NCBI RefSeq assembly: GCF_900496995.4 | Contig: NC_044019.1 | Location: 7,971,501-8,035,500, forward strand | Reading direction: 5' to 3' | Source: Aquila chrysaetos chrysaetos | Taxonomy: Eukaryota; Chordata; Aves; Accipitriformes; Accipitridae | Length of the DNA: 64,000 nucleotides | Shown: one piece after another, positions 35,181 to 47,045 of the stretch | Layout: the number at the start of each line of letters is the position of its first letter | Position numbering within the stretch: the first letter of the stretch is position 1 | Notes under the pieces: model-generated | Databases searched by the model: none | What the model was told of the DNA's origin: nothing | What the model saw: the letters and a program-made list of their open reading frames with translations, nothing else | Translations under genes and position numbers: made by a program

Positions 35181-37800
35181 TCATCTACACTAGAGCATGC
35201 AAATATAGCCTCATGCATCTTTTGTATTCACTTTCCACAAACCTGCAACTGAATGAGTTTTACTAGCACAAATGTTGGAGGAAAGTGAAGTTCAAAGCTG
35301 CATGCATGAGTAACCATGGAAACTGAATTTTAAATTTGCACATGCGAGTATTTGTATCCAAAGTACTTTGTACGCTCGGCCAATGCGGGAAGAGGGACAC
35401 CATCATGTCACAACTGTCCAATGGCAACTTAGAAACACAGCTTGAATTTCAAATATCACCTACTTACAGCAAACCTCCATCCCGGAGCAGAGAAAAAAGA
35501 AATGTGAAAAAACCTGCCTCAAATTGCCATCTGCTCGTGAATATTCCACAATTAGCAGAGACAGATTCATTGGATACATTATTCATTGTGGATTATTCGC
35601 CCAGATCTAACAGCGATAGTGCAGTGGGTATTTAAATATTGTGCCGAGGAACCATTTCAGACATAGAAGGTGTATGTGACTGTCCCCATGTATGAATATG
35701 GATATGCTCCTATCCTGCAGGAATCTCTGGGAACAATAGCTGTGTGGTAAATACCTTGTCCTCTGCACCAAGAGAAGACCTAGAACTCCGTGATAAACTG
35801 CATTTTTTATTAATCCCTTTTCCTGTTCCTTTGTCCTCTGCCCCAACCCCTCCTCCCTCAGCTGGGCTACTAATGTACTAAAATCAGCTGCCATTTTAGC
35901 AACAAAGGCACTTGCTGTTTCCCTTGCTGTGGCTTAGGTTATGGAAGAGGTTTGGTGAGACAGTGTTTTTCCCACTTCCACCCCAGCCTTCCAGTGTGAC
36001 CCACGTTAGGCAGTGAAAATAATCAAAACAAAACAGAACAAAACCCTCCAAGTGCAATGCTGTATTTGCAATCATGGCTTTCCCAGGACATCTTCATAAG
36101 TTGCCTTGCAGTTTGCAGCGACCACAGCACAGATGTTTTTTAGGCCCCTTTGCAGGTTCAGCTTTCGTGGAATGGAGCCAACCGCTCCATGACCATCAGT
36201 GGCAGACTGACCCTTGCAGACCTGTGTGCCAAAGTCATGGCAAAACAGAGACACCCAAAAAACTCCTCAGCTGAAAGTGATGACCAACAGGCATGGAAAG
36301 AAACAGCCTTGGGAGAGGGGCAGGTTTGCAGGGGTGCACACTTGGGTGTGAGGCTGGGTTATGATGGAGCCAATCCAACCAAGCTGTGCCAGATTGCTTA
36401 AGTAGAAACAACACAGAGAAAAGGAAAGGGGAAAACCGATAAGAAAAAGGAAAAAAAATATACACATCTAATGAAAGAGTCCAAAGTAGCATAGGATGGG
36501 GTTATGCAACTTCAATTTGTCCAGCGCTGTTCACAGACAAACACTCCCCTGAAGGAGCATGGACTTGTGCAAGTGAAGATTGTGAAATCCCCATGCTGCT
36601 GCCAGCTGTTGCCCAACTCTGCTGGGTAGCAATGTACTGCAGAGGACAAGCCAGGATCCTGCAAACACCACAGCAAGGCTCTGGCGTGATGAGCACACAG
36701 ACCTTCACCGTGAAGTCTGGGCTGAAGTCCCTTCTCAGTGCCACGCTGGGCTGTGGTGGCCTGCAGCATGGCAGTCCTCTGCCAGGCAAGCTCTCCTTTA
36801 GCTGAGGTCTCATCAAAATGGTGCAACCATCATGCAGTGAGACGTGGCCAAGGATAGATAGGACAGTCTTTCTGCTGTTATTAGTAGCAACTCCCAGGCT
36901 ACTACTGATGCAGAAGATAGGCGGTCTGGTGTCTGATGGGTCAGGGTGCCCCATGCAGAAGGTCTACAGGTGTCATACACAGACACAGAAGTGACTCCTC
37001 ATATGCTTATTTCCTTCCCCATTAGCAAAAAAATTAGGTCCTGCTGAAATGGAAGAATGTGAGAAATTCCCATCCAAAAATTCTTGTAATGTCCAGGATT
37101 GTATGTGCTCAAAGCTCACAAGGAAACTGATCTTCCTTGGGGTGTATAGGCACACTGAGCCTAATTTCTTGGTCCCAAAGGTTTTAGGCAGGGGGCAAAA
37201 CTTGGGTCAATGCACAAGCACCCAGCTTTAGGACCTTGGGCAGCCTTGGACAGGATTCGCTGAACCCACACAGGTCAGGGAAGGATCGTGAGATGTTGTC
37301 CTGAAGGCAAGCTTGTAAAACCCATCAATGCGGGGCTCCAGGAGCTAACATGCTATCTGGGAGCTCCCATGGGAGGACTGTTGGGACTGGGGTTTATTTA
37401 GACCTTCCTACACGGATTCTCATGATTGTTGACTGAAAGGGTAATTCCCAGCTGGAAAAGCAGCTTTGGTAGTGAGATGATTGTCCCATGTTTGGAGTCT
37501 GTAAACTCACAGGGGTGTCTTCCCTCAGCTCTGCTCTGCAGGGTTTGATTCAGTGCAAGCTGCTCAGACGTGCTCCCTCACCACGCTCTGCAGGGATGGG
37601 ATTGGGCAATTAAACGGTGATTTGGCAAATAGTTTATTTGCTAAAAAATGTGATTTTCATCCCTTTAAAGTTCAATACTGAGGTTTAACTTGCAGCATAA
37701 AGTTGGTTGAAAAAGATTTTATTATCTGGACTAGCACTGCCAGAAGGCAAGGGACAGTCCTCTTTCATCCACACATCTAGGAAGCCAGAGAGCGAAGGTC
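35181..37800. other. unassigned sequence, AT-rich at the start
   Basis: No gene is recognised. A perfect POU octamer ATGCAAAT lies at 35197-35204 within AT-rich, repeat-free sequence. Another AT-rich patch lies at 37600-37740. The open frames around 36074-36401 are short and lack family similarity. Confidence 0.45.
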
Positions 37801-39752
37801 AGGGGATTTGAGCCCCATTTCACTGGCACTTTCCTTCATTCTTCAACTACAAAACCCACACAGCAGGGCTTATTCATTCCACACAAGCAAAAACAATAGT
37901 TACTGCATTAGTAAGCTTCAAACACAGACAAGGACCTACCCCACCTCTTACCCTAGGAGGTATTTCTGCTCTTGCTCAGAGCTGGATAAAGGACAGCAGT
38001 TGTATCTCATGCACTTCCAGATGTTGCTTCAGATGTCCCAGGCCTACAATGCTCCAGAGACCCTTTGGAAGCAGCCAGGACCGGAGAAGGATGTGATTTC
38101 AGTGCCAATGCAGCAGCAGACCCACCCCAATGAGCCCTGGAGCTTCTCCAAGCCATGTCTCATGCCACACAAGCTAGTGCTCCTCATTTCCTACTGCACT
38201 GTCATTCAGTCCCTCAGCAGCCTGGAAAAAGCAGCAGCCAAAGACAACTTGCCTCTGGGGCTAGATGAGGGGCACAGGCTGAGTCTGGAACCAAGACAAA
38301 GAGCCCTGGAGAGGGGAGATAAACATGCAATGCATAGAGAGAAGCATCAAGTCCCCAAAGGGAACAAAGCAGCAGCTCCATATCTTGCCTGGTTCTGTTT
38401 CCCTTTCCTCTCCAGTGTTCAGACTTTTTCCCAGGTACAGGTGAGACCATGCACTCTTTTGCCTCTCTTTACTGGCCAGCCAGATAAAACACTGGAGGAT
38501 CTAAAAACTGCTGTGACATGACCATAGTCTAGGAGAACATCTGCTCCAACCAGCAAGGGCAAAAACAGCTAATGAGACCCATCATCCTTCACCATCATCC
38601 TACTCTGGATAAGGGGTCAGGGCTACAGCTACAGAGTTGTAGCTCAACACATATGAAGCTGGGAGAGGAATCATTCCATCTCTTTGTACACCTCTTAGGT
38701 AAAATCTTCAAGCACACCCAAGAAGGGAAAGGGTTTGGAGAAAACCAGAAAGAATGAGGAGAAAACCAACAAATTCCAGAGGACTTAAAGGAAAACAAGG
38801 GAAGTGTGTGAGGGTGGCAGTGATGGGTTCACTAAGTGCTGCCTGAACTGGAGTCACTTTCAAAGCAAATTTAGGCCATGCCAGAAGGTGGTCAGCAGTG
38901 AGTCCTGCCTGCAGACCAAGACCTGTTCATCTCAATAAGTTTCCACTGGAAATACAGTTGGGCTAACTTAGAAACTCATTGTTGGAATGTGTCAATTTAG
39001 ATCATATTTTCTATGGAAAAAAGTCAAAATGAATAATTTCATTTTTCCCTTCTCATTTCAGTGGGGTAGAAAGTTTCATTTGACCATGATTCATTTCATT
39101 TAAACCTTCATAGCTAAATAACTTTTTGCACCAGAATAATATATGTGCATGTGCATTAGATATTTACCATGTAAATCTTGCTGAAATGGGCTACCATTAC
39201 CAAATTACTGCATTCTGCATTCCTCTCCATTTTACAACTACATTTTTCCTAGGTGACACCTTCCAATTTGTGCACTGATGTGAACTTACATGCGTTTTCT
39301 TATGGTTGAAGAAGCCTTGTCTAACAGCATCTATCCTAAAATCCCACCAAAGTGTACTTGGGATTGGATTACTGGATGAGCAGCATTTGCGAGATTTACC
39401 TGGGATTCAGTCATTCCCCAGGGGTAACAAAGCAAAAACCCAGCACTCAAAAAGACGTACCCTGATGAAGCCATCCTGTTCCAGCCCAGACTGAACCAAA
39501 TAGGTACAAAAATCATAGTTAATATCCTCTGAACTTTTGTGGTATGCAAAAAGAGTCTATTTAAATCCAGAACTGAGATTTGACTAATTGACCTGGGAAG
39601 AAAGACTTTTCAAGCCCTGGGAAGAAAAGGGTTATTGCTGTCTTGTAGGAGGGTTCCCTGTATGCTGTTCCAGATCTTTTACAGGTGACCTGGAATGAAT
39701 TACGTGTTCTGTTCCTTGGTTTCCCCATTCGAGAAGACTTCATTTTCCCCAG
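37801..39752. other. unassigned sequence with a 237-codon open frame
   Basis: A plus-strand frame spans 37808-38521 (237 codons). Its translation has no recognisable domain, signal peptide or repeat, and a strong acceptor-like site (CCTTTCCTCTCCAG at about 38414) lies inside it, which argues against an intact single-exon gene. The following sequence (38900-39300) is AT-rich without named repeats. Confidence 0.35.
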
Positions 39753-39875
39753 AGGATGTCTGCAAACTCACTGGTGCTCGTACAGCCCAGCAAACACTTG
39801 TGGGGGTACATGCAAGGGAGGTTGTGGGAGCTCAGCATCACCACAGGCTGTCACGGTGCAGGCTGTGAACTCTGG
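39753..39875 (+). other. candidate internal exon (unproven)
   Basis: CATTTTCCCCAG ends at 39752 and a donor-like TGG-GTAAGA begins at 39876. The 123 bases between are exactly 41 codons. Two of the three frames are open. One reads MSANSLVLVQPSKHLWGYM near its start. The other is cysteine-rich and glycine-rich. No protein family is recognised and no partner exon was found, so this may be a pseudo-exon. Confidence 0.17.
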
Positions 39876-42800
39876 GTAAGAACCAACTTTGCTCTTTGAT
39901 CCTGGTTCCTCACCCACCCACACTACATAGAGCATTTCTGAGCCAGCTCCTCTCAGGGCTGTTCCCTACAGGTAGTATGGATGAGACCACCTCAGGTTTG
40001 GGTCCTGTTGCTGTGCCCAGACCTCCACTATCTCAGACACAACCCGACTTGTCCCCACTGGACCCTCACATGGACCTGCTGCAGGAATTGCTGTGACTGT
40101 CCTGTCCCAAGCACATGCCCTTTGGGACTACTGCTGTCTTTTCACATGTGTCTGTACAGCACCTAGCACAATGACCTAGTAATTATAACAGAAGCTAGAT
40201 TACTGCTAAAATTAGGTGCTTATTAACATCATAGCCTCTGGGCACCACTGCAACACTTAATAATGCTGCAGTCTAAGAGTAACTCAGGACCCATCATAAT
40301 CTTCATGAAAAACTGTCCTTAGAGAGAGAGAGTTTCTGTACGAGGTCTTGGTTTTCCATTAGGTCCTATTTTACACATGGAAAAAAATATCTGATCAAAT
40401 GCCTAAGGATTTCGATTCAGTTCAAGAATTTCAACTGCAAAATGAAGGTGTGCATATGTTGTCACCCCTGAACTTTACTTTTGATTGTAAGCTTTGAGTC
40501 ATAATCTTCAAGGGCAGTTTTGGGGTGTTACGGCGCTTGGACTCAGGACACTTCATGACCATGTAAAGGCCAGGGCAAGTGCCACGCTGCCACCCCACAC
40601 AGGCACCACTGCAATAAAATAGGCAGCACAGAGCCAAAGCCAAGCTCTGTTTTCTCCTGTCTAGTTCCCACAGTCTCCCTCCTGCGACTAGGATTCCTGG
40701 TGGGGTCAGCTCCAACCCCAGGGTGAATTTAGGACCATGGCTGCAACAGAGCATGGCCAAAATTCAATTTGCTGCTTACATCCAACCCAGCTGACTGAGG
40801 TATTGGAGATGAAATACCTTCCATAGCAGGTCCCTCAGGAAAGGCTGAGAAGCAAGAGGGCAAGGCCAGCTGGTTCAGGTGCCATGCAGACAGGCAAGGG
40901 ACAGGGTGAGCTCAGCATGCCATGGGGTGGTAGAACACAGAGGAAGGGCTGTGGGGCACTTCCCGGTCCCAGAGCTGTCCTCTGCCAGCCACAGCACCCT
41001 GGGGAAGACACAGACATAGCACAGGCCATCTCCCAATCCAGCAGCCACTTGGAGATGCAGAGACAGGATCAGAGCAGAGCTTGCGGGGACAGGGACAGAC
41101 CCCAGCGTCTTCTCTGAAGACAACCCCTTGCCACCCAGATCAGCTCACTCTTTGTCCCAGGCGAAGGAGTGACTTGTACAGCCCCAAACGAACAGCCATG
41201 AGGCTGTAGGCAAGCACCAGCCGAGCTGGGAAGTCAGATGCCGCTATCGCACCACACACCTTCTCTTCTGTTGCTGATTAATGAGGCTGACAAGGAAGGA
41301 CTCGGAGGCTCCTCCCAGCCCTGCCCCTCATGCACACTCCCCACAAGCACTCATATTATCTGTATCAAGCACATTTTTATGTAAATGCTCTAACCATCCC
41401 TTTCAGAGGTACAATGCCTCCCAGACTAAGCCCCTGAATGGCATCGGCACATTTCTTGTGCCTCAGCTGCTCACCCAGACAAACAGAAGTGTGGCTCTCC
41501 ACAAAGGGCTATGGTAATGCTGAGCTGGAGGAGAGTAGAGGGGAGGGGGCAAGCAGGGGCCAAAGCTATTTCAATGACAGAAGAAAAGCCGTGCTCCCTG
41601 TATCTCGATGAGTCAAGGAAGGGAGAGGCCCCACAGACGGATAAAAGGAGTTGCACGAGGCAGACGGCTCAGCCTCACAACAATGCATCATCTCTGGTTG
41701 GCGTGGTGGGCTCTGAGGTCCACTGCAGGGCCCTGGAACATTGCTGCAAAGGCAGGGGCTGGGCTTGCAACCTGGGATCTCTCCATGGAGAATAACACAG
41801 GAAACATGAAACGGCCTACAGAGTGGGGAAGGAGCGTGCGGAAAACCAGGAAACATTGAAGACTCTCACATGATGTCCCCAGCCTCCACACATGCCACAG
41901 GGATCAGTCCAAGGGACAAGAGGAGAGGCAATATCCTACACTCCACCCTCATCCCACCACAATTGGGACCTCCTTCCTTCGTCTCTCCTATGGTGGGACT
42001 CCATGAGGCTTCCCTTTGTGGGCTGGTCCTTGGTGCCTGGTGGAACACCCAGTAGCTCTGCCTGCACCAGGTGTGCAAGGGTCCTCATTCAGGACAGAAC
42101 AATTTCTTCCACCAGGAATAGGTCAACAAGTAACATGTTCTTTGAGAAGGATTTCAAACCATCCAAAGACAACTCGTACCCAGTGTTCAAGGCTGGTGTG
42201 CCAAAGAGATGGCTTCTCAACACCACCCACCGAGCCAGAGGAACTTTCTAGTTTTTCTCTGGAGCAGTTTTGCATGACAAACCAAGTGTTATAACTTGGT
42301 GCATCCGTCATAGGTTGGATCTTCACAGACATAGATTAAGAACAACTTCATAAGAGCCTTGACAGGTTTACCAGAGATTTGGCTTGCCTTGGCCTTCCCT
42401 TGTGCTCTGCCCTGTGATCAGTAAAGCCTCTACAGGGACAACTCAGGATCAGCAGGGGTTCCTGATGTGCATGGGACCCTGTCTCTGTTGGAGGGGCCCA
42501 GAAGGAAGGAAGGTGAAGCTCAGTTTATGCTCCTGCAGGACTGCTGCAACTGTGAGACACAGCAGAGAAAACCTCATGGGGAATTGAACATGTCTGTCTG
42601 TGAGTGAGGTCTATATGGGGAGGGTGTGCAGGGAAGTGAAGACAGAGCAGTGAAATGATGTATGGATTTGCCACTCGCTACCTCACACACTGACTGGGGC
42701 AGAGCCCTGAAGATGGGAACAGGAGACATATGTCTATGCACAAACGGGATGATTTGGGGCTGCCCAGGTGTCCCACACCAATGTCATCTGACTTTCACAG

Positions 42801-43315
42801 GGTCAACTCCTCAACACCAGCTGTGCTCTGCTGATGGAGAGCAGCAACACCAGACCCTAGGCCTGGCAAAAATGTTCTCCCTCTCCTGTCCTCTGCTGTC
42901 ACGCATCCTGGTCACTCACACCAACCATCCCATGAGGCTGCTGTGAAAAACTGGGCAGGTTTTGGGGGGAGCAGCACAGCATGGCTTTCCCAGCATCACT
43001 ACGAGCCAGAGCACTGAGCAAGCTTAACAAGAAGGTCAGGATCCATGTGGAAAGCCCAGGGCAGTGTTTCCAGCTGCTTCTCACATACAGAAATACAGGC
43101 AGCACATGGCCTTACTCTTGCTGCCAGCCAAGCCGTGCACGCGGTATATTAGTCTCCCTCTGCAAAATCAGGCCAAGGGCATACAGGCATACTTTCCATT
43201 GATTCTTTCACTCTGTTTTGATAATTCACCATTAAACTGCAAGTAAGTTTGCAGTGAGAGGCAATAACCACAGGGACAGTCATGGGATGCACACTGGATT
43301 TGGCCCCCGTGTGAC
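39876..43315. other. unassigned sequence
   Basis: Mixed-composition noncoding DNA. Frames are short on both strands, and no repeat family or RNA gene is recognised. Confidence 0.5.
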
Positions 43316-43341
43316 GGGAAGGGCTGGTGCCTGCCCTTCCC
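43316..43341. repeat. short GC-rich perfect inverted repeat
   Basis: GGGAAGGGC (43316-43324) and GCCCTTCCC (43333-43341) are perfect reverse complements with an 8-base loop. It could form a small stable hairpin in RNA. It has no T-run after it and no terminator role is expected in this type of genome. Confidence 0.7.
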
Positions 43342-45399
43342 CTTGCCGTGAGCACAGATACATAGCCAAAGGGAGGGCAGGCCGTGTCCCAGCCCCGCAG
43401 GGCTGCAGTGCACATAGGGACCACTCGTACCACTCCCCCATGCCACTTTCTCCAGTGCTACTAGCTGGGTGAGCTGGACCAGCCTCCTCCCCTCTCCAGG
43501 TCCTCCAGCACTATTTATTCCAGCAGACTTTGCACCATCCACCTGCCCCACCAGCAGGATGGAATGGGAGGGACAGGACAGCCCTGGATGTGGGAAGGAG
43601 ACCCCAGGGATCAATCCGGAGTGGGGCTGTTGAAGAGGTTCATCCACATGGCATGAGGCTGCGGCAGCCTGGGTCTCCAGATCCCGACAGTGCCAGGCCA
43701 GCTCAAGGGCTAAAACAGGCTTTCTGACTGCAAATTAACTTCTCCCTCACTCCCTCCAAACACGCAGCTTTCTGACGTTCCCCAAGCCCAGGGCCTCATC
43801 TCACCCACCATGCTGGGGACTGCACACCCAAGCAAAGTGCAGCTGAGGTTTGGGTCAGCTCAGAAGCTCTGCCCTGGAATGTGGGCTTTGCAACAAACAA
43901 TTATGATAATTGCCAGTGACAATAACAGGCAGAAAATGTTTGTGTCATGGCAACACGGGAAACAAACTCTAAGCAGAGCCTGTGTCTGTCAGTCATCCCT
44001 GCCAGTGCAGCTCATGCTCACGCTGGTTGATGCCCCTGACTTTTCTAACAGCTGGGCCAGACTCTGGACTCAGCTACACACCCACCAGCTCAGAAGCCAT
44101 ACCAAGATGGGTTACATGATCCCAGAGCTGTCCTGACCTGGAGACAGGAGTCACTTACACATGGGGCGGTTTTCACTCAGATAGGGATCCCTGCAGTGCT
44201 CAGCCCCACAAAAGTACCCCAGTTAGAGCTAATCCTCTCTATCCCTCCAAAATGGGGATGCACTGGGCGACTTCACAGGGAAGATTGACTTTGCAAAGTC
44301 CACTGGAGGGTTATTCACCACGACACACACAGGCATCCCTCCAGCTCTGGGCACATCTCCCAGCCGGAGCAATGGAGGTGGGTTGTGTCCCATCCAGCTC
44401 AGGCCTTGCAAAGGTCATGATGTCCACAAGCAAAGTCCATTCCCTGTTATTTTGCAGCCAGGTCTCTTACAACGGGAGGGTGGAAGACGCAGCACTGCTG
44501 GACACCAGCACACAAGCATGTCACTCCCTGTGCACCTGCCGTTTCCAACCCACTGCTCCCCTTTCTCCTCACTCATGCCCATCCTTTTGCATAGCTCAGT
44601 CACAGCTGATGAGACTTCCCACCAATTTCCCATTAAAAAAAAAAAAAGATCATATCTGGACTGAGGCCAGGGAAATGAAACTTCAGGTCCACAGGACAGT
44701 GATTCAGCAGTGTATAATCAAGGTTATAATTGAAGCTGCACTTACTCATACAGTTTGGGTGCTGGCATCTGCTCATGAACACCAAACCACACAGTGTCAA
44801 ATTACAAGCCAGGCAGAGGGCAAACCTGGCCTGTTCCTGCACTAAAGACCTGCACCCCTCCTGTCCTCAGCTGCTTGCTGTGCTCCATGACACAGCTCTG
44901 CAGGGCTCACACATCCGGGGGGGACGGGCTGGCTTCCTCCTCCTTGTCCATCAGCAGCATCTTTGCCATGCTCCAGGTTCAATTAGATCGGTGCAGTCAG
45001 CTAAAGACAAGCGAGCTGGATTCTTGTCACTGAGGGCATGCTCTGAAGACAAGGACATTGTGTAAGAGCAAACGGATGGCGTGATGTGACCTGCAGCATC
45101 TTTACTGCCACAACAATGCAAGAGAAGCAGACAGCACAGGTTGGCTCTAAGATCCCAGGGTGACAGGTAGAAAAGATGTTGTCCCCTATCTTGTTTGAGC
45201 TCCACAGTCACAGACACCAAATATTTTCATTTTACTCCATTTTCCATTTGACTTGCAAAAAGTTGGACAAGTAGCCCTGCAGTCTGCTGCTGTTAACTGA
45301 CACTAACTCCTGCGGCCCTGGGGAGTTTCCAAAGAGCAGGTGAAGTTAGCGCCAGGCCAAATGTTTAGAAAGGGGAAGAATAATGACTCAGATGCACTT
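43342..45399. other. unassigned sequence with an A13 run
   Basis: No gene is recognised. An A13 run lies at 44635-44647. Short frames occur on both strands only. Confidence 0.5.
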
Positions 45400-45620
45400 G
45401 CAGGCTCATCTGTCTGGCTTTGATGCCAGATGAAGGAGCAATTGATACACCACTCTGTTAGCGAGGAATTAAAATAGAACAATATAATTAAGACCAATTA
45501 CATGGTTTTATGGAAACGGATTTTGTCAGACTAGCATGGTGTTTCCTGAGGAGATTAAAAGATTGGGTGATAATGGAAAAGTGCTTCTAGGTGAATTTCT
45601 GACAGAGGTGTCTGAGTTGG
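45400..45620. promoter_or_regulatory. candidate conserved noncoding element
   Basis: An AT-rich, repeat-free island between GC-richer flanks. It contains AGCAATTGATACACC, GAGGAATTAAAAT, ATATAATTAAGACCAATTAC and TTTATGGAAACGG-type words, several with TAAT/ATTA homeodomain cores. No open frame is maintained. The call rests on texture only. Confidence 0.25.
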
Positions 45621-46894
45621 TGCCACAGAATGGCTTTCAGGGATCAAGTGCACAAGCCACATTTTGCACACAGTAAATGGATGATCTCAAAATGGAATAA
45701 TCACTTTGCTGTTTTCCTGGCCAGGTCTCAGCTTTTCACATTTGTTACCGGTTTTCTGGAAAAAAATCAAATCCGGAGCACTTTCCAGGACAGGCGTAGG
45801 GCTCTGCAAGCAGCCTTGATGTCCAGTCTCCCCAGAGGCCAGGACAAAAAGCCCCTCGCTGTGTTCCTCAGTGGCACTCACATCTGCAGGGATGCAGGGA
45901 GAAAAGCCACTCTCTGGGCTAGCAGGAGGTACAGAGCAGCAAATCTTTTGTCGGGACACAAGACAGGTTCTTGTCGTGGTGACAGAGAGAAGACCACTGA
46001 GCCATGAATGAGGAGCATAGCTGGATGTCTGTTAGAAAAACACCATACACTTGGTCAGGTTGAAATGCTGCTTGGACCTTGGCCTGTATTAGTCTGTGCT
46101 GCAGCCACAGTACTGTAACCTTTCTGGGTGAGTGGGACAGACCCCACTGAGTGACTTGGGGCCATATGTGAAGTGTTCAGAGGCAGCCCAGTGACTCTGG
46201 GATGGCCCCTAGGTGCTTCAGGCAGATCTCAGCAAGGCTCAGAGAGTGCCAGAGGGGTTGGAGTGGGAGGCTCTAGTAATTCTCAGTTTATTAGATGTTA
46301 GATCCTGCATATAATGCTTTTTCTCATTGTCCTGGGGTCTCTCCAATAATGAAGACACTGTATATTTGCAGATAGAGCAATAAGTAACTGACAGGCACAA
46401 GTCAGGCAGCAGCACATACCGGTTGAATACTTTCAGGAGAAACCAACAGTAAGAGGAATGCAGAGATGTGGTAGACAGCCTGGTGTCCCTCTGCATGCAT
46501 TCAGTGCATCCAGCAGCCACCACCTGCCCAGATGCAGCAAGGTCCAGTTTTGGTCCATGCAGGGGCTGATGGCAGGGGACCCCTGCGTGGGTGCTGAGAA
46601 GACGGGCTCAGCCCAGGATGTTGTTTATCCTCCAGGCACAGCCTTCTATTACACAGATCTGCAGTTATCTCACTTGGCCTGAATGCCCCACAGACAGCAG
46701 TAGGCTTGGCTCCATGGTCCCTCCAGTGTGGCTGACCCCAAACCTCCATCACTGCCTGGCCCAGTCTCCTCACCACAGCTGTGCTTGAAACCTCCTGGAT
46801 GAAAGACCTCTGAGGCTACATGGAAGAGATGGGCCCATGTGCCATAGTGACAGTACATGGTACAGTGTGCAGGTCACCAAGGCACAGAAGTGTT
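45621..46894. other. unassigned sequence
   Basis: No gene is recognised. A weak CR1-like string (GGGGTTGGAGTGGGAGGCTC) near 46254 is too short to call. Confidence 0.5.
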
Positions 46895-47045
46895 AGCTGG
46901 GTGGAAGCTCTGGAGGTCCCCAGTCCAGCCTCCCATTTGAATGGAGGTATTGCTCTGTGTCATCCTCCATGACAGAGGATGTCACCCATGGCTTTGTTTA
47001 GCAAAATATTTGAAAGCCTTTGAAAATCTGCAGTGGCAAGAGACC
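46895..47045 (-). mobile_element. CR1 LINE fragment, minus orientation, old
   Basis: Reading the plus strand, the reverse of the CR1 3' end is recognisable: TGGAAGCTCTGGAGGTCCCC, then AGTCCAGCCTCCCATTTGAA, and further on TTTGAAAATCTGCAGTGGCA, which corresponds to the CR1 TTGAA-ATCTCCA block. Diverged and 5'-truncated. Limits are approximate. Confidence 0.7.

Noticed and set aside
36074..36401. Open frames near 36150 preceded by TTTGCAG with a beta-strand-like start
   Set aside because: Faintly reminiscent of an immunoglobulin-like strand, but there is no conserved cysteine-tryptophan-cysteine pattern and no donor; treated as chance.
44974..44990. GGTTCAATTAG string resembling a tRNA B box
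   Set aside because: The B-box end does not match, there is no A box at the right distance upstream and no cloverleaf can be drawn.
46240..46275. Possible CR1 3' end (GGGGTTGGAGTGGGAGGCTC)
   Set aside because: Too short, and the flanking CR1 blocks are absent.
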